A DNA stretch of 15,448 nt from Clostridia bacterium (lineage in GTDB: Bacteria > Bacillota > Clostridia > Christensenellales > UBA1242): assembly GCA_023228225.1 (NCBI GenBank), contig JALOBO010000033.1, forward strand, positions 1 to 15,448. The letters are read 5' to 3'. This document shows, one piece after another, positions 1-7,087 of this stretch; the first letter of the stretch is position 1; each line of letters starts with the position of its first letter. The notes beneath the pieces are model-generated. The model was not told where the DNA came from. It worked only from the letters and a program-made list of their open reading frames with translations, and ran no database searches. Position numbers and translations under genes: made by a program.

Positions 1-668
1 AAGTTTCTGTTAAAAAAACAGAAACTAAAAGTAAACCAAAAGTTACCACAGAAATAAAGGCGGAAAAACCTGCTATAAAAAAAATCGCTACTCCAAAGGT
101 TGCTATTGATGCAATTAAACCCGAAGTTGAAGTTAAAAAAGTAGCAGAGGTTAAAGTTTCAAAGTCTGTTAAACCCGAAGTTAAACCCGAAGTTAAACCC
201 GAAGTTGAAGTTAAAAAAGTAGCAGAGGTTAAAGAAGAAAAGCCTGTTACAAAAAAAATTAAGACAAGTAAATCAGTAAAAATAGAAAAATTTGAAGCAA
301 CAGGAAAAAGAAAAAAGTCCGTTGCAAGAGTAAAATTAGTTAGCGGTAGTGGAGTTATTACTATCAATAACAGAAATATTGAAGAATATTTTCCGATAGG
401 AACTCTTCCAATTGTTGCAAAACAACCACTGGAACTTACTCAAACATTAAATAAATTAGATGTATTTGCAGTAGTTTTCGGCGGTGGCTTTTCTGGACAA
501 GCCGGTGCCATTAGAAATGCAATTTCAAAAGCACTTTTATTAGTAAGTGATACTTATAGAGCCGAACTTAAAAAGGCAGGCTATCTTACTCGCGATTCCA
601 GAATAAAGGAACGAAAAAAGTATGGGCTAAAAAAAGCCCGTAAAGCACCTCAGTATAGCAAACGTTAA
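1..668 (+). CDS. rpsI: 30S ribosomal protein S9 with long repetitive N-terminal extension (5' end outside window)
   Basis: Frame 3 is open from position 3 to the TAA at 666-668. The last 125 or so codons (from about 291) are a clear S9: an [15 protein letters not shown] start, the EYF...PL core, the [19 protein letters not shown] segment and the invariant SKR C-terminus that reaches the ribosomal P site. S9 is a small-subunit protein. What is odd is the 96 or so codons before the core, rich in Lys, Glu, Val and Pro. They include two copies of [13 protein letters not shown], with a KPEV triplet run between them. That stretch holds no in-frame ATG, GTG or TTG, so the extension must be translated with S9, and the true start lies upstream of the window. 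The usual partner rplM may lie just upstream, and I cannot exclude an in-frame fusion to it. S9 identity is certain; the role of the extension is unknown. Confidence 0.95.
   Translation, partial: VSVKKTETKSKPKVTTEIKAEKPAIKKIATPKVAIDAIKPEVEVKKVAEVKVSKSVKPEVKPEVKPEVEVKKVAEVKEEKPVTKKIKTSKSVKIEKFEATGKRKKSVARVKLVSGSGVITINNRNIEEYFPIGTLPIVAKQPLELTQTLNKLDVFAVVFGGGFSGQAGAIRNAISKALLLVSDTYRAELKKAGYLTRDSRIKERKKYGLKKARKAPQYSKR
115..234 (+). repeat. In-frame repeats in the S9 extension
   Basis: A 42-bp sequence occurs identically at 115-156 and 193-234. Three tandem 12-bp units (TTAAACCCGAAG) sit at 169-204, the last overlapping the second copy. All lengths are multiples of three, so the copies keep the reading frame and encode K-P-E-V units. 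This looks like slippage or duplication within a low-complexity charged tail. Confidence 0.9.
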
Positions 669-708
669 AATTAAAAATCCATTCGCATTGCGAATGGATT
701 TTTAATTT
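668..708 (+). terminator. Rho-independent terminator after rpsI
   Basis: A perfect 19-bp inverted repeat (668-686 with 690-708) has a 3-nt loop. The core is ATCCATTCGC/GCGAATGGAT, and the descending arm carries TTTTTAATTT. It begins at the last base of the rpsI stop codon. The symmetric A/T tails would also allow termination from the other side. Confidence 0.85.
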
Positions 709-709
709 A

Positions 710-807
710 GTGAAGAATTAAGAACTAAGAATGAAAAATGGTGGGTCACTTCGCTCCAATAAAATAAATAATGAAAAGTGAACGGTGAAGAATGGTGAAT
801 AGTGAAA
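710..807. repeat. Non-coding spacer resembling a dispersed Firmicutes repeat
   Basis: The stretch is made of short degenerate units (GAAGAATTAAGAACTAAGAATG; AATGAAAAGTGAACGGTGAAGAATGGTGAA) around GGTCACTTCGCTCC. This style of sequence is familiar from multi-copy intergenic repeats in gut Clostridia. Only one copy is in the window, so repetitiveness is an inference. It holds no ORF. Confidence 0.4.
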
Positions 808-826
808 TTAGTCCAAACAAAACTAT

Positions 827-855
827 TTGATTTTATATTGCTTATGTGGTAAAAT
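827..855 (+). promoter_or_regulatory. Promoter of the thioredoxin reductase-like/flavodoxin operon
   Basis: TTGATT (827-832), a 17-bp spacer and TAAAAT (850-855) with an extended -10 TGG directly before it. Predicted transcription start is near 862. AGAGGA just ahead of the ATG at 905 is the ribosome binding site. Confidence 0.65.
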
Positions 856-904
856 ACTGCATAATATATTTATATAGTTTTCAAATATTTATAAGAGGAT
901 TAAA

Positions 905-1840
905 ATGAATACAAACTACGATTTGATTGTTGTTGGTGGTGGACCTAGCGGACTTACTGCGGCTATGTATGGACTAAGAGCGGGTTTAAAAGTTGTTATA
1001 ATAGAAAAACAAAATATAGGTGGGCAAACACTTACTATTCCTGATATTAAAAACTATCCCGGATTTATTTCTATAAGCGGGGTGGAATTAACCATTAAGA
1101 TGCACGAACAGGTAATTTCTCTTGGTGCAGTTATTGTTTATGATGACATTAAATCATTAGATTTAATTGGCGATACAAAAAGAGTAGAAACTTTTTCAAA
1201 CGGTACATTTACATCACAAACCATTGTTCTTGCAATGGGTGCGATTGCCCGTAATTTAGGGCTACCTCGCGAACAAGAGTTTATTGGGGCGGGTATAAGT
1301 TATTGTGCTGTTTGTGATGGAACATTCTTCAAAGATTTAGTTGTTGCAGTTGTCGGTGGTGGCAATACCGCTATTGATGATGCAATATATTTAGCGGGTT
1401 TTGCAAAAAAAGTTTATATAATTCATAGACAAAATAGGTTTAAAGCCGATGAAGAACTCATAAGTACTCTCAATACCTTTAATAAAATTGAAAAAATTAT
1501 GGACTGTAAAATAGTAGAACTTTTAGGTGAAAATAAACTTAGTGGTATTAAAATTGAAAATTTAAACACTGGTAATCAAAAACAACTAGATATAAACGGT
1601 TTATTTATTGCAGTCGGCAGAGGTCCGGATACAGAACTTGTTAAAAATATCGTTACGCTTAATAAAAATGGTTATATCTTAACAAATGACAAAATGGAAA
1701 CAAATATTTCGGGTATCTATGTGGCAGGCGATGTGCGAGAGTCGGTAATTAAACAAATTGTAATTGCTTGTGCAGATGGCGCAGTTGCGGCTACTATGGC
1801 AAACAGATATATAAAATCAAAAAAGTATAAGAAAGTATAA
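905..1840 (+). CDS. trxB: Thioredoxin reductase-like FAD/NAD(P)H flavoenzyme
   Basis: A 311-residue protein, the usual length for a low-molecular-weight thioredoxin reductase, which passes electrons from NADPH through FAD and a redox disulfide to thioredoxin. Visible motifs: FAD-binding GGGPSG (11-16), the redox-active pair in CAVCDG (C134, C137), a second dinucleotide fold GGGNTA (151-156) followed by HRQNRFKAD, and the C-terminal FAD motif GIYVAGDVR with KQIVIACADG. The active site reads CAVC rather than the commoner CATC, a mild variant. The next gene, 16 bases downstream, is a flavodoxin, so the pair looks like a redox operon. No thioredoxin gene is in the window, so the true electron acceptor (thioredoxin, or another disulfide or flavin partner) is not settled by context. 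Confidence 0.9.
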   Translation: MNTNYDLIVVGGGPSGLTAAMYGLRAGLKVVIIEKQNIGGQTLTIPDIKNYPGFISISGVELTIKMHEQVISLGAVIVYDDIKSLDLIGDTKRVETFSNGTFTSQTIVLAMGAIARNLGLPREQEFIGAGISYCAVCDGTFFKDLVVAVVGGGNTAIDDAIYLAGFAKKVYIIHRQNRFKADEELISTLNTFNKIEKIMDCKIVELLGENKLSGIKIENLNTGNQKQLDINGLFIAVGRGPDTELVKNIVTLNKNGYILTNDKMETNISGIYVAGDVRESVIKQIVIACADGAVAATMANRYIKSKKYKKV

Positions 1841-1856
1841 GGAAAGGAAAGAAAAT

Positions 1857-2273
1857 ATGGCAAAAGTTAATATAATTTATTGGTCCGGTACAGGTAATAC
1901 AGAACAAATGGCAAATTTAATTGCAAAAGGTGCGTTAGGAACGGGACATTCGGTTAATGTTTTAAATGTATCTAACGCAACGGTAGTTAATGCAAAAGAA
2001 GCAGATATATTGGTACTTGGTTCACCAGCAATGGGAGCCGAAGTTATTGAAGAATACGAAATGGAGCCTTATATAAACGAAATTGAAAGTTTTGTAAAAG
2101 GTAAAAAAGTTGCACTTTTTGGCTCATATGGTTGGGGTGGCGGAGAATTTATGGCAGAATGGACTAATCGTATGAAAAGTTATGGCGCAAATATTGTTGG
2201 CAGTATTACTGTGCAATATGCACCCGAAAGCGATGAGTCTATGCGTTGTATAGAATTTGGTGCAAAACTATAA
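1857..2273 (+). CDS. Flavodoxin
   Basis: A 138-residue short-chain flavodoxin, an FMN-binding cytoplasmic electron carrier. The phosphate-binding loop is YWSGTGNTEQMA (residues 8-19), matching the family pattern T/S-x-T-G-N-T. The second FMN loop region is in VLGSPAMGAEVIEE (about 53-66), and GSYGWGGGEFM (about 89-99) fits the third flavin contact. The ribosome binding site AAGGAAAG precedes the ATG. It follows the thioredoxin reductase-like gene by 16 bases with no terminator between, so the two are probably co-transcribed. A flavodoxin-fold reductase is possible, but the length and loops fit flavodoxin best. Confidence 0.9.
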   Translation: MAKVNIIYWSGTGNTEQMANLIAKGALGTGHSVNVLNVSNATVVNAKEADILVLGSPAMGAEVIEEYEMEPYINEIESFVKGKKVALFGSYGWGGGEFMAEWTNRMKSYGANIVGSITVQYAPESDESMRCIEFGAKL

Positions 2274-2292
2274 TTGTGCATTTCAGTCACTA

Positions 2293-2321
2293 TTGACAAA
2301 TTAATGTAAAATAACTAAAAT
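2293..2321 (+). promoter_or_regulatory. Promoter of ung
   Basis: Consensus TTGACA (2293-2298), a 17-bp spacer, then TAAAAT (2316-2321). Predicted start is near 2328, about 50 bases ahead of the ATG. Confidence 0.7.
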
Positions 2322-2376
2322 TAAAATACTTGCGAAGTAAGCAGTTAATATTTATAAATTTTAGGCGGAAAGAACA

Positions 2377-3045
2377 ATGTTTACGATAACAAAAAATTGG
2401 TATGAAATATTAAAACCTGAATTTGACAAACCTTATTATAAGTGCTTGGCAGATTTTTTACAGCAAGAATATTACAGCCAAACAATATATCCCAAACCCG
2501 AACAAGTTTTTAACGCATTGAACTATGTAAAATATGCTAATGTGAAAGTGGTTATTATAGGACAAGACCCGTATCACGGTTTAAATCAAGCACATGGGCT
2601 TTGTTTTTCGGTTCAAAAAGGCGTTGATATTCCGCCATCATTACAAAACATTTACAAGGAATTAAAATCGGATTTAAATTGTATAGTTCCAAAACACGGA
2701 AACTTGGAAAAGTGGGCAAAGCAAGGCGTGCTTATGCTTAATTCCGTTCTTACAGTTCGCTCAGGACAGGCTAATTCTCATAGGTTAAAAGGTTGGGAAA
2801 ACTTTACAAGCGCAATTATGAATGTATTAAATCAAAGGGTAGAACCGATAATATTTATGCTTTGGGGCGCCAACGCAAAAGAAATAGGAAAAAACATAGA
2901 CACAAGTAAACATTTTGTCCTATATGCACCACACCCAAGTCCACTCTCGGCATATAATGGTTTTTTTGGTTGCAAACATTTTTCTAAGGCAAATGAAATA
3001 CTTAAAAATTTAAATAAAGAGCCGATTGACTGGCAAATTGATTAA
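2377..3045 (+). CDS. ung: Uracil-DNA glycosylase, family 1
   Basis: A 222-residue enzyme that removes uracil from DNA and so starts base-excision repair of deaminated cytosine and misincorporated dUMP. The water-activating motif GQDPYHG is at 62-68 (catalytic Asp64). The F-S-V region follows at 77-79 and LMLNSVLTV at 119-127. The minor-groove intercalation loop HPSPLSA is at 186-192, with the catalytic His186. Length and motif order are those of a complete family 1 enzyme. The ribosome binding site is a modest AGGCGG. It has its own promoter, ends inside a convergent terminator, and appears to be a single-gene unit. Confidence 0.97.
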   Translation: MFTITKNWYEILKPEFDKPYYKCLADFLQQEYYSQTIYPKPEQVFNALNYVKYANVKVVIIGQDPYHGLNQAHGLCFSVQKGVDIPPSLQNIYKELKSDLNCIVPKHGNLEKWAKQGVLMLNSVLTVRSGQANSHRLKGWENFTSAIMNVLNQRVEPIIFMLWGANAKEIGKNIDTSKHFVLYAPHPSPLSAYNGFFGCKHFSKANEILKNLNKEPIDWQID

Positions 3046-3075
3046 AAAAACGGAAAAAATGCCGTTTTTTTAATC
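3040..3075. terminator. Bidirectional terminator between ung and the ABC operon
   Basis: A perfect 14-bp stem (3040-3053 with 3062-3075; GATTAAAAAAACGG) with an 8-nt loop. It has A7 on one arm and T7 on the other, so it can act in both directions. The ung stop codon lies inside the left arm. It separates rightward ung from the leftward ABC permease gene. Confidence 0.8.
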
Positions 3076-3117
3076 AAAAATTATATAAAAATATTTAAAA
3101 AATTATATAAAAATATT
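3076..3117. repeat. 20-bp direct repeat across the permease stop codon
   Basis: The same 20 bases, containing TTATATAAAAATATT, occur at 3076-3095 and 3098-3117. The second copy encodes the last residues and stop codon of the leftward permease gene; the first lies just beyond it. This looks like a small tandem duplication in AT-rich DNA. Confidence 0.7.
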
Positions 3118-4737
3118 CTCAATTTTTTGTTCTGCATTTTTATATAGGTTTTTATGAAATACAACCGCTAAGATAATTGAAATGGCGTAAATGAAAACCC
3201 ATACAATAATATTGGTTAGCACCATACTCATATAATTGGAAATATAAAAATAACCACATGCAAATATAGCGCCAAATACAACTGTTAAACCCATAGCACT
3301 AAACATTGAGGTCAATGAAGATGGAGAGTTTTTAATTCCTTCTGTAATACTCGTATAGTTTAGTCTTGGTTTTCTAATATCAATGTCTAGTGCTAAACAG
3401 GTGAATGCATAGGATAAAATTGCTAGTGCAATAAACATAACTAATGCAAGTAAAACATTAATGTTTAAAAATATCACTGCCATTAATATTGAAACAAATA
3501 CCGATATTAACGAAGAACAAAATCCTAAAATGAGTTTTGATTGCAGTATTGTTTTATAACTCACTGGTATTATTTTTAAAATATAAATTGAATTGTTTTC
3601 ACGCGTTATTGAGCATGTAGCCACATAATTCATACCAACAGCAAGCATCAAAATAAATGCAAATGTAGTTAGAGGAGTTAAGTTAATATTACTAGATACA
3701 GTACTGCCAATTGATTGACTTCCTAAATAAAAAATTAAAAATAGTGGAGTAAAAATGATACTGAATGAACAATAAAACATTAGTGATGTATTTTTTAATA
3801 TTTCTTTAAAATCTTTAATAATTAAACTTTTTAAAGTAGTTCTGCTCACAAATTCTTGTACTTTTTGATTGGTATTAATGGAATGCTGTAATTGTGCGGA
3901 TACGCCTTTCTCGTAAAATTTTGATGCTACCAACAAAGATAATATAAGAATTACTAAGTTTGTGCCCAATCCCACTAAAAGATTTAAAAAAATATTTCCA
4001 TTAAATAGTAAAACATTTGCAAAAGCATAGTCAAAAAAAATTATTTTAGCGATTGAAGTAAAAGTCGTTACAATTCCGGTCAAATTTATTTGACTCGGGT
4101 CATCGGGTATTATACTTGTCATTGAATACACAAAATATAGATATCCTCCAAATATAAACATTGTGATAAGTAATATGAATATTGAGGCTAATACTGCTTT
4201 TCTTTTAAAATAAGATACGATATACATTAGCGGAATTGTTAAAATTGCTGAAAGTAGTAAAGGAAGTACCGGCAATATTAAAACAACAAATGGCAAAATT
4301 ATATAAAATAATGCTGAAACATTTGATCCAATTCCAAATGCTATTAGTAGTGGTAATAAACATAATGTTATTACAATTTCGGTTAAATAAGTAATAACCA
4401 TTTTGCTAAAAAATATTTGAGAAGGTTTAATTGGCAGGCCTGATAAAAATTCGCTATCTTTACTACTATATAATAATGAATATAATGTTGGTACAGAAAA
4501 GAAAATTGTTACAAATTGCACCCCTAAAAACATAACTGTTAAAAATTGCGGGGCAATTCCAATTTGAATTGCGGATTGCCCAAAAAAGTACATTAAAACA
4601 CTTACCGAACCAATAAGTGGCGCAAACGCTAGTACTAGCCCCAAAATTACTAATGGAACATATTTTGGTTTAATTTTAGAACTAAGCCTAAATTGATTTT
4701 TAATTTGAATAGCAATAAGTTGCAATAATTTTTTCAT
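3103..4737 (-). CDS. ABC exporter permease subunit (ABC-2-like, multi-spanning)
   Basis: A 544-residue, very hydrophobic protein with roughly twelve predicted membrane segments. Clear ones are near residues 27-52, 64-88, 110-136, 142-170 and 181-203, with a further cluster from about 315 to 540. The segment SKDSEFLSGLPIKP (92-105) is typical of the large putative ABC exporter permeases of Firmicutes that pair with one ATPase. A charged cytoplasmic stretch lies near 280-310. The start codon overlaps the ATPase stop codon in TAATG, so translation is coupled and the two proteins presumably form one complex. The transported substrate cannot be told from sequence. Peptide, drug or lipid efflux are all possible. 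Confidence 0.85.
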   Translation of the reverse strand: MKKLLQLIAIQIKNQFRLSSKIKPKYVPLVILGLVLAFAPLIGSVSVLMYFFGQSAIQIGIAPQFLTVMFLGVQFVTIFFSVPTLYSLLYSSKDSEFLSGLPIKPSQIFFSKMVITYLTEIVITLCLLPLLIAFGIGSNVSALFYIILPFVVLILPVLPLLLSAILTIPLMYIVSYFKRKAVLASIFILLITMFIFGGYLYFVYSMTSIIPDDPSQINLTGIVTTFTSIAKIIFFDYAFANVLLFNGNIFLNLLVGLGTNLVILILSLLVASKFYEKGVSAQLQHSINTNQKVQEFVSRTTLKSLIIKDFKEILKNTSLMFYCSFSIIFTPLFLIFYLGSQSIGSTVSSNINLTPLTTFAFILMLAVGMNYVATCSITRENNSIYILKIIPVSYKTILQSKLILGFCSSLISVFVSILMAVIFLNINVLLALVMFIALAILSYAFTCLALDIDIRKPRLNYTSITEGIKNSPSSLTSMFSAMGLTVVFGAIFACGYFYISNYMSMVLTNIIVWVFIYAISIILAVVFHKNLYKNAEQKIENIFI

Positions 4738-5477
4738 TATTCATTATCGCCTTTTGTAATATTTAAAAATACTTCTTCAAGAGATTGATTTTTGTCTAAT
4801 TTTTTTAGTTTTTCTAAATCGCCTTCAAAAATCAGTTTGCCTTTATTAATAATTCCAATAGAATTAACTAATTTTTCTACCACTTCAAGCACGTGAGAAG
4901 AAAAGAAAACAGTGTTTCCATCTTTGGTATGAAATTGCATCAGTTTTTTTAGTTCAAATGAACTCTGTGGGTCTAAACCCGTAAGCGGTTCATCTAATAT
5001 CCACAATTTTGGGTTATGAAGTAATGCGCCTATTACTATTAGTTTCTGTTTCATACCGTGCGAATAGGTGCGAATTTGATTATTTACTGCATCTAATAAA
5101 TTAAACAATTTTAAGTATTCATCACATCGATCTTTACGGTCATGTAAACTTACATTATACATATCTGCCATAAAGTTTAAATATTCTTTACCTGTTAGTT
5201 TTTCGTATACGGAATGCGTATCCGGAACATATCCGATACAACTTTTTGCTTCAAGAGGGTGTTTTTTTATATCAATTCCGCAAACTTCAATAGTTCCGAT
5301 TTCAAATGGTAAAATCCCCGTAATCATTTTTATTGTAGTGGATTTTCCAGCACCATTTGGACCAATAAAACCGAAAATTTCTCCGCATTTAACTTCTAAA
5401 TTAAGGTTATCTACCGCTTTAATTAAACCCTTTGAGTAAGTTTTTGAAACATTTGTAATTTTAAGCATTGTATCCAT
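4737..5477 (-). CDS. ABC transporter ATP-binding protein
   Basis: A 246-residue cytoplasmic ATPase that powers the permease encoded directly downstream. Walker A is GPNGAGKST (39-47), the signature motif is the variant YSHGMKQK (138-145), Walker B is LWILDEP (158-164) followed by the D-loop TGLDP, and the switch histidine is H195. The Q-loop position reads IGYVPD, with Asp where Gln is common, as often seen in exporter ATPases of this type. Start choice is uncertain. From the ATG at 5477 the AGGAG (5490-5494) is 12 bases away. A second in-frame ATG at 5468 (MLKITNV) is also plausible, while the best-spaced ATG at 5484 is out of frame. Confidence 0.93.
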   Translation of the reverse strand: MDTMLKITNVSKTYSKGLIKAVDNLNLEVKCGEIFGFIGPNGAGKSTTIKMITGILPFEIGTIEVCGIDIKKHPLEAKSCIGYVPDTHSVYEKLTGKEYLNFMADMYNVSLHDRKDRCDEYLKLFNLLDAVNNQIRTYSHGMKQKLIVIGALLHNPKLWILDEPLTGLDPQSSFELKKLMQFHTKDGNTVFFSSHVLEVVEKLVNSIGIINKGKLIFEGDLEKLKKLDKNQSLEEVFLNITKGDNE

Positions 5478-5484
5478 ATAACAT
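5461..5484 (-). other. Possible leader mini-ORF overlapping the ABC ATPase start
   Basis: The ATG at 5484 is 5 bases from the AGGAG and opens an 8-codon frame (MLYGYNA, stop at 5461-5463). That frame ends just past the second candidate ATG (5466-5468) of the ATPase gene. It could be a translated leader that feeds re-initiation, or simply a chance ATG. Confidence 0.3.
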
Positions 5485-5503
5485 ATAATCTCCTATTAAA
5501 TAT

Positions 5504-5530
5504 AGTATAATAATATCTATATTAAGTCAA
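5504..5530 (-). promoter_or_regulatory. Possible promoter of the ABC operon
   Basis: On the minus strand, TTGACT (5530-5525) is followed after 15 bases by TATACT (5509-5504), or after 17 by TACTAT. A start near 5497 would give a very short leader, with the ribosome binding site almost at the 5' end. Confidence 0.45.
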
Positions 5531-5569
5531 ATAAATGCATAGACAGATTTATTGTTATATATAAAATAG

Positions 5570-5598
5570 TTGCTTATTATGATTTTGTAGTGTAATAT
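5570..5598 (+). promoter_or_regulatory. Possible promoter of the small membrane protein gene
   Basis: TTGCTT (5570-5575), a 17-bp spacer and TAATAT (5593-5598). Predicted start near 5605. Confidence 0.45.
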
Positions 5599-5631
5599 AT
5601 CTTATACATTCATAAAAGGAGATGGGAAAAT

Positions 5632-5811
5632 ATGTGGGGTGATATTTTATCGATTACTGCTTATGTTGTTTTAATTGCTGTAACTGTTTTTGCTATTATT
5701 TATCTGATAAATGGATTTACAAAAATGTATAGGCGCAAAAAAACCGAGATTAAACCAGAAGCAAAACAAGAGATAAAAGTAGAAAAGGCTGAAAAAATTG
5801 AAAAGAAATAA
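5632..5811 (+). CDS. Small single-pass membrane protein, 59 residues
   Basis: The ATG at 5632 follows a strong AAAGGAGATG ribosome binding site, and the frame is open to the TAA at 5809-5811. The protein has one hydrophobic helix (about residues 6-27), then a Tyr-Arg-Arg-Lys-Lys stop-transfer cluster, and a Lys/Glu-rich tail with heptad-like KAEKIEKK repeats. By the positive-inside rule the tail should be cytoplasmic. The N-terminal part resembles the small gamma-type subunits of membrane complexes only in a general way, so I assign no function. It lies divergent from the ABC operon and is followed by a hairpin terminator. Promoter, ribosome binding site and codon pattern together support a real gene. 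Confidence 0.7.
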   Translation: MWGDILSITAYVVLIAVTVFAIIYLINGFTKMYRRKKTEIKPEAKQEIKVEKAEKIEKK

Positions 5812-5872
5812 ATTCTAAAATTTTTATCAGTTTAATAAATTTTTCTGCGCAAAAAATTAGATGCTTTTATAC

Positions 5873-5900
5873 AAAAAGGCAGGTTAAAACCTGTCTTTTT
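5873..5900. terminator. Convergent terminator (small membrane protein gene and SRP RNA)
   Basis: A 13-bp stem (5873-5885 with 5888-5900; AAAAAGGCAGGTT) with a 2-nt loop and T tracts on both strands. The single non-Watson-Crick position is G-U in the rightward transcript and C-A in the leftward one. It lies 10 bases past the SRP RNA 3' end. Confidence 0.8.
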
Positions 5901-5910
5901 TATTTTTAAA

Positions 5911-6181
5911 TTTGCCGTGCATCATTATGTTGACAATACATTCTAAGTAGTACAAATAAATACAACTCCGTTAAAGTTTCCTTGTGGCACATCGCTAAAT
6001 CTGCTTAGTGCTGCTACCGTCAGGTCCTGACACGGTTCACAGCAAACGATTGCACAAGACCTTAACATCAACGATGTAAATTATTTGCCTGTTTTTAAAA
6101 TATACGGCCGAATAAAGCATTCAACCCCGCTATAGCGGATTTCGGGTACAGAGCACCGCTAACTCTCCATCTAGCACGGCA
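5911..6181 (-). ncRNA. ffs: Signal recognition particle RNA, large Firmicutes type
   Basis: Read on the minus strand, this is a 270 or so nt SRP RNA like Bacillus scRNA, the scaffold that binds Ffh and targets nascent membrane proteins. The ends pair: GCCGUGC (6180-6174) with GCACGGC (5920-5914). The 5' Alu domain is recognisable in GUUAGCGGUGCUCUGUACCC and CCGCUAUAGCGGGG. Domain IV is recognisable in GUGUCAGGACC and GGUAGCAGCAC, the asymmetric loop bound by the Ffh M domain. The apical tetraloop of domain IV is UGAC (6022-6019) rather than the GGAA of the classic examples. It has its own promoter, a terminator directly downstream, and no neighbour on the same strand. Confidence 0.95.
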
Positions 6182-6185
6182 TAAT

Positions 6186-6214
6186 ATTATAAAGTATATT
6201 AATAATAATTGCAA
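6186..6214 (-). promoter_or_regulatory. Promoter of the SRP RNA gene
   Basis: On the minus strand, TTGCAA (6214-6209), a 17-bp spacer and a perfect TATAAT (6191-6186). The start predicted 6-7 bases on falls at the GCCGUGC 5' end. Confidence 0.8.
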
Positions 6215-6294
6215 CTATAAAATTTAATTTTAAATTACAAATTTTATTGTTGACTAAAAATATTAATATTTAAATAATAAAAATGGTTAATTAT

Positions 6295-6323
6295 TTGTAA
6301 TATTATTGCTTTTATGTTACAAT
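6295..6323 (+). promoter_or_regulatory. Promoter of the HEPN/CBS-methyltransferase-rluA operon
   Basis: TTGTAA (6295-6300), a 17-bp spacer and TACAAT (6318-6323) with an extended -10 TGT. Predicted start near 6330, shortly before AAGGGAG at 6336. The sequence between this and the divergent SRP promoter (about 6215-6294) is plain AT-rich DNA. Confidence 0.6.
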
Positions 6324-6347
6324 TAAAAATATTATAAGGGAGTGTGA

Positions 6348-7073
6348 TTGCATTTGATAAAAAACGGAGCCGTGCGTTTTATTAACGCTTATAACACTAT
6401 TGACCATACCTTGCGTACAATTTATAATTTTAAACGAAATATTTCTTTTAGTGATGTTATTAGACGAAGTGTTGGACAAAGTTCTCTTATTAGAAAATAT
6501 GAAGATGATTTAATTGACTATTCTAGACTTCGCAACGCCATTATTCACGGAGGCGATGACCAATATATTATTGCAGAACCGCATGAGGATATTGTAGAAG
6601 AAATTGAAAAAATTGCAAAACTTATTTCTACTCCGCCACTTGCTTTACAATCGCTTTGTAAAAACTCGGTTTATTCAGTGGATTTTAATTCAAAAATAAA
6701 AAAAGTTATTACTCTTATATCTACTACTGGTTATAGCAATCTTCCAGTTTATAAAGATAGTTCTTTACTTGGTGTAGCAAATGCAAATCGCATTATAAAA
6801 TTATTAGGACAAAAATTAAGCAATGGTGTTAATGCGGAAGAATATCTTTCAAATACAAATATTGAAGAAGTTGTAAGTGAAAGAGATTATGAAACTTATT
6901 ATGTTGTGAAAGATGCACAATTAACACTGGAAAAAGCACTAAATTTATTTGATGAAAATCGAAAATTAACCGCAATAATAATTACTAAAACTGGAAATCG
7001 TGCAGAAAAAGCCATTGGAATAATTACGACAGCAGATGTGCTTGATATGAACAAAATTTTGGAAAATTATTAA
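6348..7073 (+). CDS. HEPN-like N-terminal domain fused to a CBS pair
   Basis: A 241-residue protein starting at a TTG (6348), 5 bases after AAGGGAG. An in-frame TGA lies immediately upstream, so no longer start exists. Residues 1-95 are helical and contain LRNAIIHGG, with R62-x4-H67 fitting the R-x4-6-H motif of HEPN domains, which often are RNases. Residues about 108-155 (GYSNLPVYKDSSLLGVANANRIIKLL region) and 173-236 (AIIITKTGN...AIGIITTADVLDM) form two CBS repeats, modules that bind adenine nucleotides and switch partner domains. A nucleotide-sensing HEPN protein is the natural reading. Nuclease activity and substrate are inference. It heads an operon with two RNA-modifying enzymes, 14 bases before the methyltransferase. 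Confidence 0.75.
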   Translation: MHLIKNGAVRFINAYNTIDHTLRTIYNFKRNISFSDVIRRSVGQSSLIRKYEDDLIDYSRLRNAIIHGGDDQYIIAEPHEDIVEEIEKIAKLISTPPLALQSLCKNSVYSVDFNSKIKKVITLISTTGYSNLPVYKDSSLLGVANANRIIKLLGQKLSNGVNAEEYLSNTNIEEVVSERDYETYYVVKDAQLTLEKALNLFDENRKLTAIIITKTGNRAEKAIGIITTADVLDMNKILENY

Positions 7074-7087
7074 ATTAGGATATTAGA

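Noticed and set aside
115..234. CRISPR-like repeat array
   Set aside because: The repeats are in-frame coding units in the S9 extension, with no regular spacers and no cas genes in the window.
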